64,000 nucleotides of DNA from Chryseobacterium phocaeense (GTDB lineage: Bacteria; Bacteroidota; Bacteroidia; Flavobacteriales; Weeksellaceae), in assembly GCF_900169075.1 (NCBI RefSeq), contig NZ_LT827015.1, forward strand, positions 434,001-498,000, in the 5' to 3' direction. The translations under genes were made by a program, and so were the position numbers. The notes beneath the pieces were generated by a model. It saw only the letters and a list, made by a program, of their open reading frames with translations, was not told the origin of the DNA and made no database searches. Below are positions 44,555-53,290 of the stretch, one piece after another (position 1 is the stretch's first letter; each line of letters starts with the position of its first letter).

Positions 44555-45607
44555 TTGAAAAAAATCGCCTACATAGAAATAGACACCCATGCAGAAATTG
44601 CACAGGCTTTCGTAGATATTATGAAGGATTCCAGTGAATTCAGTGTGGATTATTATTTTTCAAAAAAAATAGGAGATCTGGTAGAGCACAGTGGGGAAAT
44701 GGTATTTTTATCCGACAGTTCCATGATTTTGGAGCAGCTGAAATTAAAGAAATATGATCTGATTATTATCGGGACTGTTCACCGGTATTTTAACACGTTT
44801 CATGCTTTGGTTCAGAAATATAATACTGCGGTTATTGTTCATAATATCAATTTTTCAAGTGCTTCAAAAAGTGCTTTAATGGCAAGTGTTTTCAAAGGTG
44901 ATCTGATTTACAGATTGAAGCTTTGGTGGAAAGAAGGATTGTTTTATACTTCCAAGGTTTACAGAAACGCTAAAAATTTATTGGTTCTGGATGAAGAGCT
45001 TTCTTCACGGAAATTGAAGTTTCTGCCTTTGTTTTACAGTAAAAGCTTTGAGAAACCGGAAAATATGAAGCTTACGATTGTTATTCCGGGAGGGGTTTCC
45101 CAAAAGAGAAGGGATTATGATCATGTTTTTAAAACCATCCGCAATTTAAAGCCTGAAGAAGAATGTGAATTCATTTTTCTGGGGAAAGCCGGAGATAAAG
45201 AGCTTGGAAAGCTTGAAAAACTTGCCCGGCAGCTTCCTGATAGGGTCTCAATCCAATATTTTTCGGACAGGGTTTCCCATCTTGATTTTGAAAAAGGAAT
45301 GCAGCAGGCAGATGTTTTATGGTGTCCGATCCGCCGGGAAACTGAATTTTTCAGCAGGAAAGAAATGTATGGCGTTACCAAAATGACCGGAAACCTGGGA
45401 GATGCCATTAAGTATGCTAAAACAGCAATTTTCCCTAAAGACTATCCTTCAAAATTAGAATTTATAGTTCCTGAGCAAGAAAATATCCTGGAACAGTGTA
45501 AAAAGCTTCAAAATGCCCATTTTGATTTCCAGGAAAACTACAGTAAAAAGTCTGTTCTGAAAAAACTGGAAACTGTACTTAACGGCTTAATTTCTATCGA
45601 AAAGTAA
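44555..45607 (+). CDS. Glycosyltransferase-like protein (GT-B type), possibly phase-variable
   Basis: The 350-residue protein starts at TTG directly after the heptamer repeat (TTG AAA AAA ATC gives MKKIAYIEID). The next in-frame ATG would remove a conserved-looking N-terminal strand. It has a GT-B-like layout: an N-terminal Rossmann half with YDLIIIGTVHRYF and AVIVHNINF, and a C-terminal half beginning KLTIVIPGGVSQKRRDYDHVF, with ADVLWCPIRRE in the sugar-nucleotide binding position. It is likely part of surface glycan synthesis with its neighbours. Expression may be set by the repeat in its leader. Confidence 0.75.
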   Translation: MKKIAYIEIDTHAEIAQAFVDIMKDSSEFSVDYYFSKKIGDLVEHSGEMVFLSDSSMILEQLKLKKYDLIIIGTVHRYFNTFHALVQKYNTAVIVHNINFSSASKSALMASVFKGDLIYRLKLWWKEGLFYTSKVYRNAKNLLVLDEELSSRKLKFLPLFYSKSFEKPENMKLTIVIPGGVSQKRRDYDHVFKTIRNLKPEEECEFIFLGKAGDKELGKLEKLARQLPDRVSIQYFSDRVSHLDFEKGMQQADVLWCPIRRETEFFSRKEMYGVTKMTGNLGDAIKYAKTAIFPKDYPSKLEFIVPEQENILEQCKKLQNAHFDFQENYSKKSVLKKLETVLNGLISIEK

Positions 45608-45908
45608 TTTAAAAATGCTCACTAACAATCAAAATATCTTTGCGTGTAAAAAAATCACGCAGATCAGGCAGATGGTGCGGATCTTAATTTGAACCGTTAA
45701 GGACAATGAAGGGCTTAAGTTTCACTAAGAAAATCAAATAGGTTTTTAAAGCGGGACTCTTAAGGTAACCACAGTAAATGTATTGACGGGATAAAATCAT
45801 TTCCTTTATCAAATCAACGGAGTTAATTCCATCTTTGTTTCCTTAAAAATAAATGGTATCAATCTTATCCTTTGAGTTAAAGAATGCAGCAATTAAAGCA
45901 GATTTAAA
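45608..45908. other. Intergenic stretch between convergent genes
   Basis: About 300 nt with words such as CTTTGCGTG..AAATCACGCAGATCAGGCAGAT that look like a decayed dispersed repeat. No gene and no strong terminator seen. Confidence 0.45.
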
Positions 45909-47387
45909 TTATTTAAATTTAAAAATACTTTTAATAAATTTTATATTCAGATAATCCTCCAATGGAAATACTTTAGTGAAATAATTTCCGATATAGATGA
46001 GAATCAGGACTACAACGGGTTTGTAAACCAGATTGATAAAATTATTATTAAAGTTGGGAAGTACAATAGCTACGGTAATCGCCAAAGTACAGATGATGGA
46101 CACGAAGATCATTTCTATCGTCAGCGGAGAAACTTTAAACATAAAATAATTGAAAGCAATTTTAATCACATTATAAGTCGTGAGTGAAATAGCCGTAGAT
46201 AAGGCAATTCCGATCAGTTTCAGATCTGTATTTTTAATGAAATAATAATTAAGACCTATGGTAAGTCCCGCCAGAAGAACCATGATCAGGATATTGAACC
46301 GGTAATACTTCGAAAGGGAAATAATATTTCCGTTAAATCCTGTCGCGAGATCAATTAAAACTGCGGAGCCCCAGATCCATACCACAGGCTCATATTCCCT
46401 CAGCATGGTCCCGTTTTCAGGCATAAATTTAGTCAGATAAGGGAAGCCCACCATAATGCATGCAAACAAAATGGCCCCTAAAAAATACAGGCTTAAAGAA
46501 GTCTTTTTATGAAACCTGTCAAGTTCCTCCATATCACCTTCTGCAAGTGTTTTACTGATGATAGGGGCGGAAATATTGAAAAGTCCAAGCTGTGGAACAG
46601 AAATCAGGGAAATCAGGGCATACAGAACGGAATAGATTCCTACCTCCTCCATTCCCATAAATTCGCCGATCATAAAGTTGTTGATGGCAAGATAATTCCC
46701 AAACGTGCCAAGAAATCCAAAAAAGCTGTAGTTGAAAAACTCCTTCCAGAAATTATCTTTTTTGAAGTAATCCGTACTGAAATCCAGATTGATCCTTTCC
46801 AGCTTGTTGGCGTAATAGATATATCCGAAAAGCATTAAAGCAAACATTCCAAAAAAAAAGGCAAACGCAATTTGCTGGGACAGAGAAAAATATACAAATA
46901 GGCAGAAAGCTCCAAGATTGGCTATTTTAGGAAAAAGATTGTCGAAAATATTAGACACTACAATTCTCTTGTAATTAGACGTGTATTTATTGAATATGGC
47001 ACAGAAAGAAAGAATCAGGATCAGCGGAAGAACCATTTCCTTAAGTTTCCATGCTTCCGTATGAGTGAATTTTGGAAAAAGATAGGGCAGTATGAAAAAT
47101 ACGCCCATAAAAATGATAAAATTAATAAAAATAACAAGTAAGGAAAGAGAAAGCATATTCTGTTTCTTGCCATCCTTTTCCACCCGGTGAAAAAATTTAA
47201 CGTTGGAGTAGGAGATCCCCAAAACCACTACAGGAACCAGCATTTCTGCGGTAGGGAGGATATAGCGGAGCTGTCCATAAAATTCAAAATTCGATGGAAA
47301 GATAAAAATGGCGGATATGGTACCCAGAAGAAAACCAATATAACCTATGATGGAATATTTGAAGCCCTGTCTCGCTACTACACTCAT
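45909..47387 (-). CDS. Polysaccharide flippase (Wzx/MOP superfamily)
   Basis: The 492-residue protein has about 14 transmembrane helices spread along its length. The N-terminal segment RQGFKYSIIGYIGFLLGTISAIFIFP is typical of the polysaccharide-biosynthesis (RfbX/Wzx) family. It should flip lipid-linked oligosaccharide across the inner membrane. It is 8 nt downstream of the FkbM methyltransferase gene on the same strand, so they form an operon. Confidence 0.88.
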   Translation of the reverse strand: MSVVARQGFKYSIIGYIGFLLGTISAIFIFPSNFEFYGQLRYILPTAEMLVPVVVLGISYSNVKFFHRVEKDGKKQNMLSLSLLVIFINFIIFMGVFFILPYLFPKFTHTEAWKLKEMVLPLILILSFCAIFNKYTSNYKRIVVSNIFDNLFPKIANLGAFCLFVYFSLSQQIAFAFFFGMFALMLFGYIYYANKLERINLDFSTDYFKKDNFWKEFFNYSFFGFLGTFGNYLAINNFMIGEFMGMEEVGIYSVLYALISLISVPQLGLFNISAPIISKTLAEGDMEELDRFHKKTSLSLYFLGAILFACIMVGFPYLTKFMPENGTMLREYEPVVWIWGSAVLIDLATGFNGNIISLSKYYRFNILIMVLLAGLTIGLNYYFIKNTDLKLIGIALSTAISLTTYNVIKIAFNYFMFKVSPLTIEMIFVSIICTLAITVAIVLPNFNNNFINLVYKPVVVLILIYIGNYFTKVFPLEDYLNIKFIKSIFKFK

Positions 47388-47395
47388 AATGTCTG

Positions 47396-48190
47396 TTATT
47401 GATTTTTTGGCGTGAAAATAATGTTGTTGATATAGCTGGTTTTGTTTTTTTCATCGTTAGTGTTTTGGATCAGAATCTCTTCCGTCAGAAGTTCCAGCTC
47501 AAAACTCCTGCGGTTAAGGTATTTTGCATCGTATCCCCAGTTTTTAATTTCAGAAATATCGTTCCAGATGGGATTTTCGTGGTGTCTTTGCTCCATTTCC
47601 ACCATCAGGGTGGGACGGAACTGCCTGATAATCTTTTCAGCACCGGACAATGTTTTCATTTCATTGCCTTCCACATCTATTTTAATAAAATCCAGTCTGT
47701 CGAAATGCTCTATGGCCGCCCATTCATCCAGTTTAATCACTTTTACCTTTTCGGTGTAGCTTTTTTCTTCATCTTTTTCTTTGTAGGAGGTATTTAAAGT
47801 TCCGCGGGAAGCAATCAGCCTGCCGTTAATCACAGGAACCTTGAATTCGGCCGTTGTATTTTCGTCAGAAAGCGCCAGGGGGAATATCCTCATTCCTGGA
47901 AACAATCTTTTCAGACGGCGATACAGTTTTTTGTTCGGTTCAAAACCATAAATATGCTCATGATCCAGCTTATTCTCCAACTGATAGAGAAAAGTTCCTA
48001 CATTAGCTCCAATGTCCAGTATTACAGCTTTTTTCGGAAGATATTCCTTGATCCATACCAGCTCCGGTTCTACATTCCGTTCCGAAAAATTTTCTTTGGT
48101 AAGATGGGCTAAATTTTTAAAATATCTTTTCTTGTAAAAACTCGGACTTATATATTGTAGCTTTTCTGCAATTTTCTGGTATAAAGACAT
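47396..48190 (-). CDS. FkbM-family SAM-dependent methyltransferase
   Basis: The ATG at 48190 (MSLYQKIAEKLQYISP) is preferred over an upstream in-frame TTG at 48214 that overlaps the promoter. About 264 residues. The SAM motif VILDIGANVGTF is followed by YGFEPNKKLY, LSDENTTAEF and the family signature FIKIDVEGNEMKTLSGAEKII. Such enzymes O-methylate sugars or polyketides; here, with a flippase, glycan modification is likely. Confidence 0.9.
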   Translation of the reverse strand: MSLYQKIAEKLQYISPSFYKKRYFKNLAHLTKENFSERNVEPELVWIKEYLPKKAVILDIGANVGTFLYQLENKLDHEHIYGFEPNKKLYRRLKRLFPGMRIFPLALSDENTTAEFKVPVINGRLIASRGTLNTSYKEKDEEKSYTEKVKVIKLDEWAAIEHFDRLDFIKIDVEGNEMKTLSGAEKIIRQFRPTLMVEMEQRHHENPIWNDISEIKNWGYDAKYLNRRSFELELLTEEILIQNTNDEKNKTSYINNIIFTPKNQ

Positions 48191-48211
48191 CCCTGGTTGT
48201 TTGACGAAAAG

Positions 48212-48219
48212 CAAAGATA
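48212..48219 (-). promoter_or_regulatory. -7 promoter element of the FkbM-flippase operon
   Basis: On the minus strand TATCTTTG followed by CTTTTC, 21 nt before the ATG. The -33 box is not clear. Confidence 0.5.
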
Positions 48220-48358
48220 AACAAAAATGTTAAACTAATGTTAAAAAACAGGAAATATAATCAATTGATTATCAGTTTGTAGCTTTTAAACTAATATTTG
48301 TAAATAAAATAATTTTATAAGATAGAAGCTTTAATGTAATATTTTAAACTTACTACAT

Positions 48359-48409
48359 CAGCGGAAATCTGTGTATTGTGTGGGAGATAAAAATTAACCA
48401 CAAAAAGCC
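48359..48409 (+). repeat. Fragment of the ~160-bp dispersed repeat
   Basis: GAAATCTGTGTATTGTGTGG followed by GAGATAAAAATTAACCACAAAAAG matches part of the unit tandemly repeated at 63416-64000. The rest of 48220-48556 shows no gene. Confidence 0.55.
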
Positions 48410-48556
48410 ATTTAATGATTCATTTTATAGTCAATCATGGGAAGATTCAGATACTGGCATTTCTTCTGTTTACATTTTTTTATGAACTAAATTAATTCCA
48501 AATACAGGGAATGTCCATTTTATAGGGTATTCGGGTAAAAATAGTGAAAATATACA

Positions 48557-48587
48557 CTTGCTATATTAATAATAAATTTTATATTTA
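48557..48587 (+). promoter_or_regulatory. Putative promoter of the hybrid biosynthetic operon
   Basis: CTTG (48557-48560), a 19-nt spacer and TATATTTA (48580-48587) match the Bacteroidota promoter with one mismatch in each box. Confidence 0.45.
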
Positions 48588-48595
48588 CTACCGTC

Positions 48596-48616
48596 ATCCA
48601 TAATTTTTATATGGAT
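48596..48616 (+). promoter_or_regulatory. Hairpin in the operon leader next to the start codon
   Basis: ATCCATA / TATGGAT, a 7-bp stem with a 7-nt loop, ends 5 nt before the first ATG and would occupy most of a leader started at the promoter above. A translational role is possible but untested. Confidence 0.35.
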
Positions 48617-48621
48617 ATATT

Positions 48622-49824
48622 ATGACTATGATCACCAATTACAAAGATTATACAGATTCCATTGAAAGTTTAAAACAAAAGGTTTTAAATGATGATTCGC
48701 TGGCTCATTACAAAGACAATCCTTTTGTAAGCATCAAGACAGATACGGATCAGTTTTTTACCAACCTTAATAAATATCATCTGTTGCCGGACAGTTCAGC
48801 TTTTGACAGAAGTTCTTCTTTTTTCAAAAATGTTGTACTGTATCAGCTTATTAACCAATTGGACACCCAGTGTAACTATCAGCTTTTTACAGATGAGCTG
48901 ATCAGTATCCATCAGCGCGAACATATTCCCAAAACCAGCCTGTTCTGCTCATTTCATTATGGAGCTTTTATACAGATTCCGGCCATCCTTAAAATGCTGG
49001 ATATAGATTTCGTGGTCATATCTCTTACCATCGACAGTTATGATGTGGTGAACTGGGATACCAAAGATAAAAGCGATGTGGCAGACAGGGAAAGAATAGA
49101 CCAGCCGGTCTCCATCAATCCGTTTGAAAAAGAAAGCATATTTAAAATATACAAATACCTGAAGAAGGGAGTCAGCGTACTGATCTATCTGGATGGGGTT
49201 CAGGCCAATATTGACCAGCAGGATAAAAGGATCAAAAAAATTGATTTTCTCACCCAGCAACTGATGTTGTCTTCAGGAATCATGGAAATTTCTCAAAAAT
49301 TAAAAGTTCCCGTGGTTCCGGTAATTGCTGAAAGAACTGAAGATCACAAAATAAAAGCAGTATTTCATCATCTTGAAAACAGGGAGGATTTCGAAAGGGA
49401 AAATTATGCCGGGGATTTTATACAGGAAGCCGTGAATGTTCTCTGCTCATACCTGCAGAAAGATCCTGCACAATGGCAGGAATGGACTCACATTCATCAG
49501 AAAATGATCTACAGACAGCCGGAAAATTCTGTCAAAAAAGGTTTTTTTGAAAGATTCCTGGAACGGGCCAGACAGTCTATGTATAAACCCAACTCAAAAT
49601 CACTGCTCAAATTCAACCGGGAAGATTATGAGATCATCAGCATCCATCATGAATCTTATATTGTCTGCATCCGCAATTATGTAAGCTTTAAGATCACAGA
49701 CAAGCTCCGGCAGATTCTTTTATCGCTGGAAAAATCTGAAGTTACGCTCCGTCATCTGACAAAATTTGTTCCCCCGGGCCTGCTGAAAGATCTCTTACAG
49801 AATAAAATCATTATTTCACGATAA
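48622..49824 (+). CDS. Acyltransferase-like protein with PqqD-like C-terminal domain
   Basis: The 400-residue protein is the first of the cluster. Residues ~90-290 resemble the lipid A/lysophospholipid acyltransferase (LpxL/HtrB) fold: TSLFCSFHYGAFIQIP supplies a His-containing motif I, a later VLIYLDGVQ the glycine/acidic motif, and KVPVVPVIAER the Pro-rich strand. The usual H-x4-D is not intact, so catalysis is uncertain. The last ~80 residues (YIVCIRNYVSFKITDKLRQILL to LLQNKIIISR) look like a small winged-helix of the PqqD/RRE kind that binds RiPP leader peptides. If both readings hold, it could acylate a peptide held by its leader. I do not know a characterised example. Confidence 0.5.
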   Translation: MTMITNYKDYTDSIESLKQKVLNDDSLAHYKDNPFVSIKTDTDQFFTNLNKYHLLPDSSAFDRSSSFFKNVVLYQLINQLDTQCNYQLFTDELISIHQREHIPKTSLFCSFHYGAFIQIPAILKMLDIDFVVISLTIDSYDVVNWDTKDKSDVADRERIDQPVSINPFEKESIFKIYKYLKKGVSVLIYLDGVQANIDQQDKRIKKIDFLTQQLMLSSGIMEISQKLKVPVVPVIAERTEDHKIKAVFHHLENREDFERENYAGDFIQEAVNVLCSYLQKDPAQWQEWTHIHQKMIYRQPENSVKKGFFERFLERARQSMYKPNSKSLLKFNREDYEIISIHHESYIVCIRNYVSFKITDKLRQILLSLEKSEVTLRHLTKFVPPGLLKDLLQNKIIISR

Positions 49825-49854
49825 CCAACCAACACCAAAAAACTAAACCATCAT

Positions 49855-51036
49855 ATGAATGTTGTCATAACCGGAATGGGGATCATCTCTTCATTGGGAA
49901 AGAATCTTGAGGAAAACAGGACTAATCTGTTTTCCGGGAAAACCTATATAACCCTCCCTGAGTTTTTGCAGACCCACAACAGTCATTTTTCTGTAGGGGA
50001 AGTAAAATACAGTGATAACTCATTGCAGCAGATGGCGTCTGCCGATGATAAAAAAAAATCAAGATCTGCCTATCTCTCGGTAATTTCAGCAAAAGAAGCT
50101 CTGAAAGATGCAGGGATTGAACCGGGTTTGTATCCCGGAAAAACAGCACTGTTATCAGGTTCCACGGTAGGTGGTATGCGGGAAACAGAAATCATCTACA
50201 AAGATTATTTTCACAATGATTTTGAAGGAGAATATCTTGAGAATCATGAAGGAGCCAGTACGGTGGAAGATCTTGCAGACCTGTTAAAGACAGACCTCAA
50301 TATCTCGGTAAACACCGCCTGTTCATCATCACTTAACACCATTATGGCAGGTGCACGCCTGATCAAAAACGGGATGTGTGATCTTGCTATTGTAGGAGGG
50401 GCTGATGCTTTGTCAAAATTTACACTCAACGGTTTCAATTCTCTTTTACTGCTGGATAAAGACATCTGCCGTCCTTTTGACCGGGAGAGAAGAGGTATTA
50501 ACTTGGGTGAAGCTGCCGGTTTTCTGGTTTTGGAATCTGAAGAATCTGCCCGTAAAAGAAATAAAAAACCTTATGCTTTAGTGGCAGGGTATGGGAATGC
50601 CAATGATGCATTTCATCCCTCTTCCTCTTCCGAAGAGGTTACAGGACTTCAGCTATCCATGACGAAAGCATTAAATGAAGCTGAGCTAAGCCCGTCTCAC
50701 ATAGATTACATCAATGCACACGGAACAGGAACCAGAAATAATGACAGTACAGAGATTGCTTCCATGAAAAAGATCTTCGGAACAGTTCCCGTGTTCAGTT
50801 CTACCAAATCGTTAACCGGACATTGTCTGGCCGCTGCAGGAGTGGTAGAATCTATATTTTCAGTGATTTCACTTCAGGAGAACAGACCTGTTGCCAATTA
50901 TAATTTCCAACATCCTATAGAAGATATTCTTCCGTATACCGGAGAAGCTTTCGGCGGGGAGATCCGGCATGTGATGAACAATTCCATTGCAATGGGAGGC
51001 TTTTGCTCAACGTTAATCTTTTCAAAATTAAGCTGA
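49855..51036 (+). CDS. Beta-ketoacyl-ACP synthase (KS, FabF-like), catalytically complete
   Basis: The 393-residue protein begins NVVITGMGIISSLG, the usual KS-II start. The Cys-His-His triad is present: NTACSSS (Cys156), NAHGTGTRNND (His289) and KSLTGHCLAAAG (His323). It condenses an ACP-bound extender with a growing acyl chain. Its stop overlaps the start of a cysteine-less partner (TGATG), as in type II polyketide and aryl-polyene systems where KS and chain-length-factor-like subunits form a heterodimer. Confidence 0.92.
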   Translation: MNVVITGMGIISSLGKNLEENRTNLFSGKTYITLPEFLQTHNSHFSVGEVKYSDNSLQQMASADDKKKSRSAYLSVISAKEALKDAGIEPGLYPGKTALLSGSTVGGMRETEIIYKDYFHNDFEGEYLENHEGASTVEDLADLLKTDLNISVNTACSSSLNTIMAGARLIKNGMCDLAIVGGADALSKFTLNGFNSLLLLDKDICRPFDRERRGINLGEAAGFLVLESEESARKRNKKPYALVAGYGNANDAFHPSSSSEEVTGLQLSMTKALNEAELSPSHIDYINAHGTGTRNNDSTEIASMKKIFGTVPVFSSTKSLTGHCLAAAGVVESIFSVISLQENRPVANYNFQHPIEDILPYTGEAFGGEIRHVMNNSIAMGGFCSTLIFSKLS

Positions 51037-52022
51037 TGAAATTCTATATTGAAAACTCTTATGGTATCGGTCCGTTTGAAAACCGCGATTTTAAAGACTT
51101 CGAAACGCGGAAAACCCAGGATGGAGATGTCTTTAAGGTAATTGAGCCTGATTATTATGAGTGCCTGAAAACCCATATTGTAAGAAGAGGATCAAGAAGT
51201 GCGAAATTCGGGATGTATGCCGCTCTGAAGTGCATGGAAAACCAAAACCCGCAAAATATTGAAGGAATCATGGTGGGCACCTCACTGGGAGGACTGAGGA
51301 ATTTTGAAGAATTTACGCTTCAGATGATTGATCTTGAAGAGGTGAATATGTCACCCAATCCATTTATCCAGTCTCTTCACAGTACCTTATCCGGAAATCT
51401 GGCTATAGAACTGGGAACACATGCCTATAATATAACTTATACCAACCGTGGAAATGCTTTTGAAACAGCCCTGCTGGATGCGGAAATGAGTTTTATGGAA
51501 GGGCAAGAGCAAATACTCTTAGGTTCTTCAGATGAAAATTCAGTGAATTATCAGTTTTCTGTTGTCAAAGATCATTTTCTGGATCAGGACAATGTATCGC
51601 AGGCTGTATCCGGAGAAGGAGCCGCATTCTTTAAGCTGGTCAGCAGAAAAAGTCAGGATACGGTTACTGTAACTGATGTGGCAACATTTTATAACATCGG
51701 TCACGAAGAGTTTAAAGATAAAATTTCAGAACTTCTGGATAAGAATGGAATTCATAAAGATGATATCAGTCTGGTTATTTCAGGGCTTAAAAAAGATATG
51801 TCCGAAGATATACATCCCGGAGAAATAACCTTATTCTATAAAGATTTCGTAGGAGAATACCCAACCTCCATCTCTTTTGCAATGTGGCTCGGAGAAAATA
51901 TAATCCGAAAGAATACGGTTCCTGATATTTTTGGAAAAAAAGAACCTGAAGAAATCAGCAACATCCTGATATTAAATGAATACCGAAAATATAAATCTGT
52001 CATCATCCTTTCAAAACACTAG
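51036..52022 (+). CDS. Ketosynthase-like partner lacking the active-site Cys (chain-length-factor-like)
   Basis: The start is the ATG at 51036 overlapping the KS stop; the frame runs upstream only inside the KS gene. The 328-residue protein has a thiolase-like N-terminal half with GTSLGGLRNFEEF and SLHSTLSGNLAIELG, but the active-site position reads NITYTNRGNAF, with no Cys. It is also shorter than a full KS (~400). This resembles the 'ketoacyl-synt_2' type partners in aryl-polyene and related clusters. It probably stabilises the KS and sets chain length. Confidence 0.75.
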   Translation: MKFYIENSYGIGPFENRDFKDFETRKTQDGDVFKVIEPDYYECLKTHIVRRGSRSAKFGMYAALKCMENQNPQNIEGIMVGTSLGGLRNFEEFTLQMIDLEEVNMSPNPFIQSLHSTLSGNLAIELGTHAYNITYTNRGNAFETALLDAEMSFMEGQEQILLGSSDENSVNYQFSVVKDHFLDQDNVSQAVSGEGAAFFKLVSRKSQDTVTVTDVATFYNIGHEEFKDKISELLDKNGIHKDDISLVISGLKKDMSEDIHPGEITLFYKDFVGEYPTSISFAMWLGENIIRKNTVPDIFGKKEPEEISNILILNEYRKYKSVIILSKH

Positions 52023-52027
52023 AACTA

Positions 52028-53290
52028 TTGGCTAAAATAGGCATCATATCACCTCCTACCCTGGGACATGTAAATCCTTTTTTGATATTGGGCAAAGCGC
52101 TCATCAAAAGAGGACATGACGTTGTTTTCTTTCAGCAGATTGACATGAAAGACAAAATAGAACATGCTGGAATTACGTTTCGCAGGATAGGAAAATCCTT
52201 ACCCTCAGATTCTATAAAAACTGTACAAAAGGAACTTGGACATAAACATGGCTTAGAGGCGATGCGGTTCTGGATGAAACAGCAGATCGGGCTGTTCAAA
52301 ATGTGGTTCATAGACCTTCCCAAACTCATCGATCATGAAAATTTAGACTGCTTACTGGTTGACCAAAGCGATCCTGTAGGAGCATGTGTGGCAGAGTACA
52401 AAAATATTCCTTTCATCACGGTCTGCATGGGTCTTGATCTGGACTGGGAAGAAGGAATCCCTCCGTTTTTCCTCGATTGGGAATATGGAGAGGATGAAAA
52501 GCAGATCATCCGGAATAAGATCGGATTCAAAAATTTTGTGAAGGATTTTCAGCCTTTATTTGATTATGTAAACAAAAAAAGAGAGGAATACCAAATTCCC
52601 CCTTATGACTATACCAAAACGCTTTATCCCGTTTCACCTGTTGCTCAGATTGCCCAGATGCCTGGATTTCTGGATTATCCGAGAAAACATAAACCGGAAA
52701 TATTTTACAATACAGGTCCGTTTATTGACGAAGACCCTGCAGCTGACATCGGATTTCCGTATGAAAGACTTAACGGAAATCCTCTGGTCTATATTTCTTT
52801 AGGAACTATCCTCAATATGAGGTCTGATGTTTTTGAAATGATCGGGGAAAGCTTTTCAGATATTCATGCCCAGCTGCTTATTTCTACGGGAAACAAAGCC
52901 ACAGAGATCAGCACGGATGTATTACCGGAAGACACCATTATCTGTGAGTATGTACCTCAGCGCAAAGTGCTGGAAAAATCTTCATTATGCATTACCCACG
53001 GGGGAATGAATACGGTGATGGATGCGCTGAGCCAGGGAGTCCCTGTTCTCGTTATTCCGATCTCCTTTGACCAGCCGGGAACAGCAGCAAGAATAAAATA
53101 TAAAAAAGCCGGAGAATTTATAAAGTTCAGCACCCTTTCTAAAGAAGTGATCAACGAAACGGTGAAAAAGATCATGAACGATCCCGCCTATTACGAGAAA
53201 GCCAAAGAAATGAAAAAAGCTTTTTCAGAGCTCAACGGCCTGGAAACTGCCATCAATATAATAGAGAAAAAAATAAAAGACCATGTTTGA
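52028..53290 (+). CDS. UDP-glycosyltransferase (MGT/CrtX-like, GT1)
   Basis: The 420-residue protein starts at TTG (TTG GCT AAA ATA), 5 nt after the previous stop; the N-terminus AKIGIISPPTLGHVNPFLILG is the acceptor-domain start of GT1 enzymes such as macrolide and carotenoid glycosyltransferases. The C-terminal donor site has VPQRKVLEKSSLCITHGGMNTVMDAL and VPVLVIPISFDQPGTAARI. It should glycosylate a small hydrophobic product. It overlaps the next gene by 8 nt. Confidence 0.9.
   Translation: MAKIGIISPPTLGHVNPFLILGKALIKRGHDVVFFQQIDMKDKIEHAGITFRRIGKSLPSDSIKTVQKELGHKHGLEAMRFWMKQQIGLFKMWFIDLPKLIDHENLDCLLVDQSDPVGACVAEYKNIPFITVCMGLDLDWEEGIPPFFLDWEYGEDEKQIIRNKIGFKNFVKDFQPLFDYVNKKREEYQIPPYDYTKTLYPVSPVAQIAQMPGFLDYPRKHKPEIFYNTGPFIDEDPAADIGFPYERLNGNPLVYISLGTILNMRSDVFEMIGESFSDIHAQLLISTGNKATEISTDVLPEDTIICEYVPQRKVLEKSSLCITHGGMNTVMDALSQGVPVLVIPISFDQPGTAARIKYKKAGEFIKFSTLSKEVINETVKKIMNDPAYYEKAKEMKKAFSELNGLETAINIIEKKIKDHV

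Noticed and set aside
48622..48640. Vector lacZ-like start (MTMIT)
   Set aside because: Only five residues match by chance; the DNA differs and the rest of the gene is unrelated.
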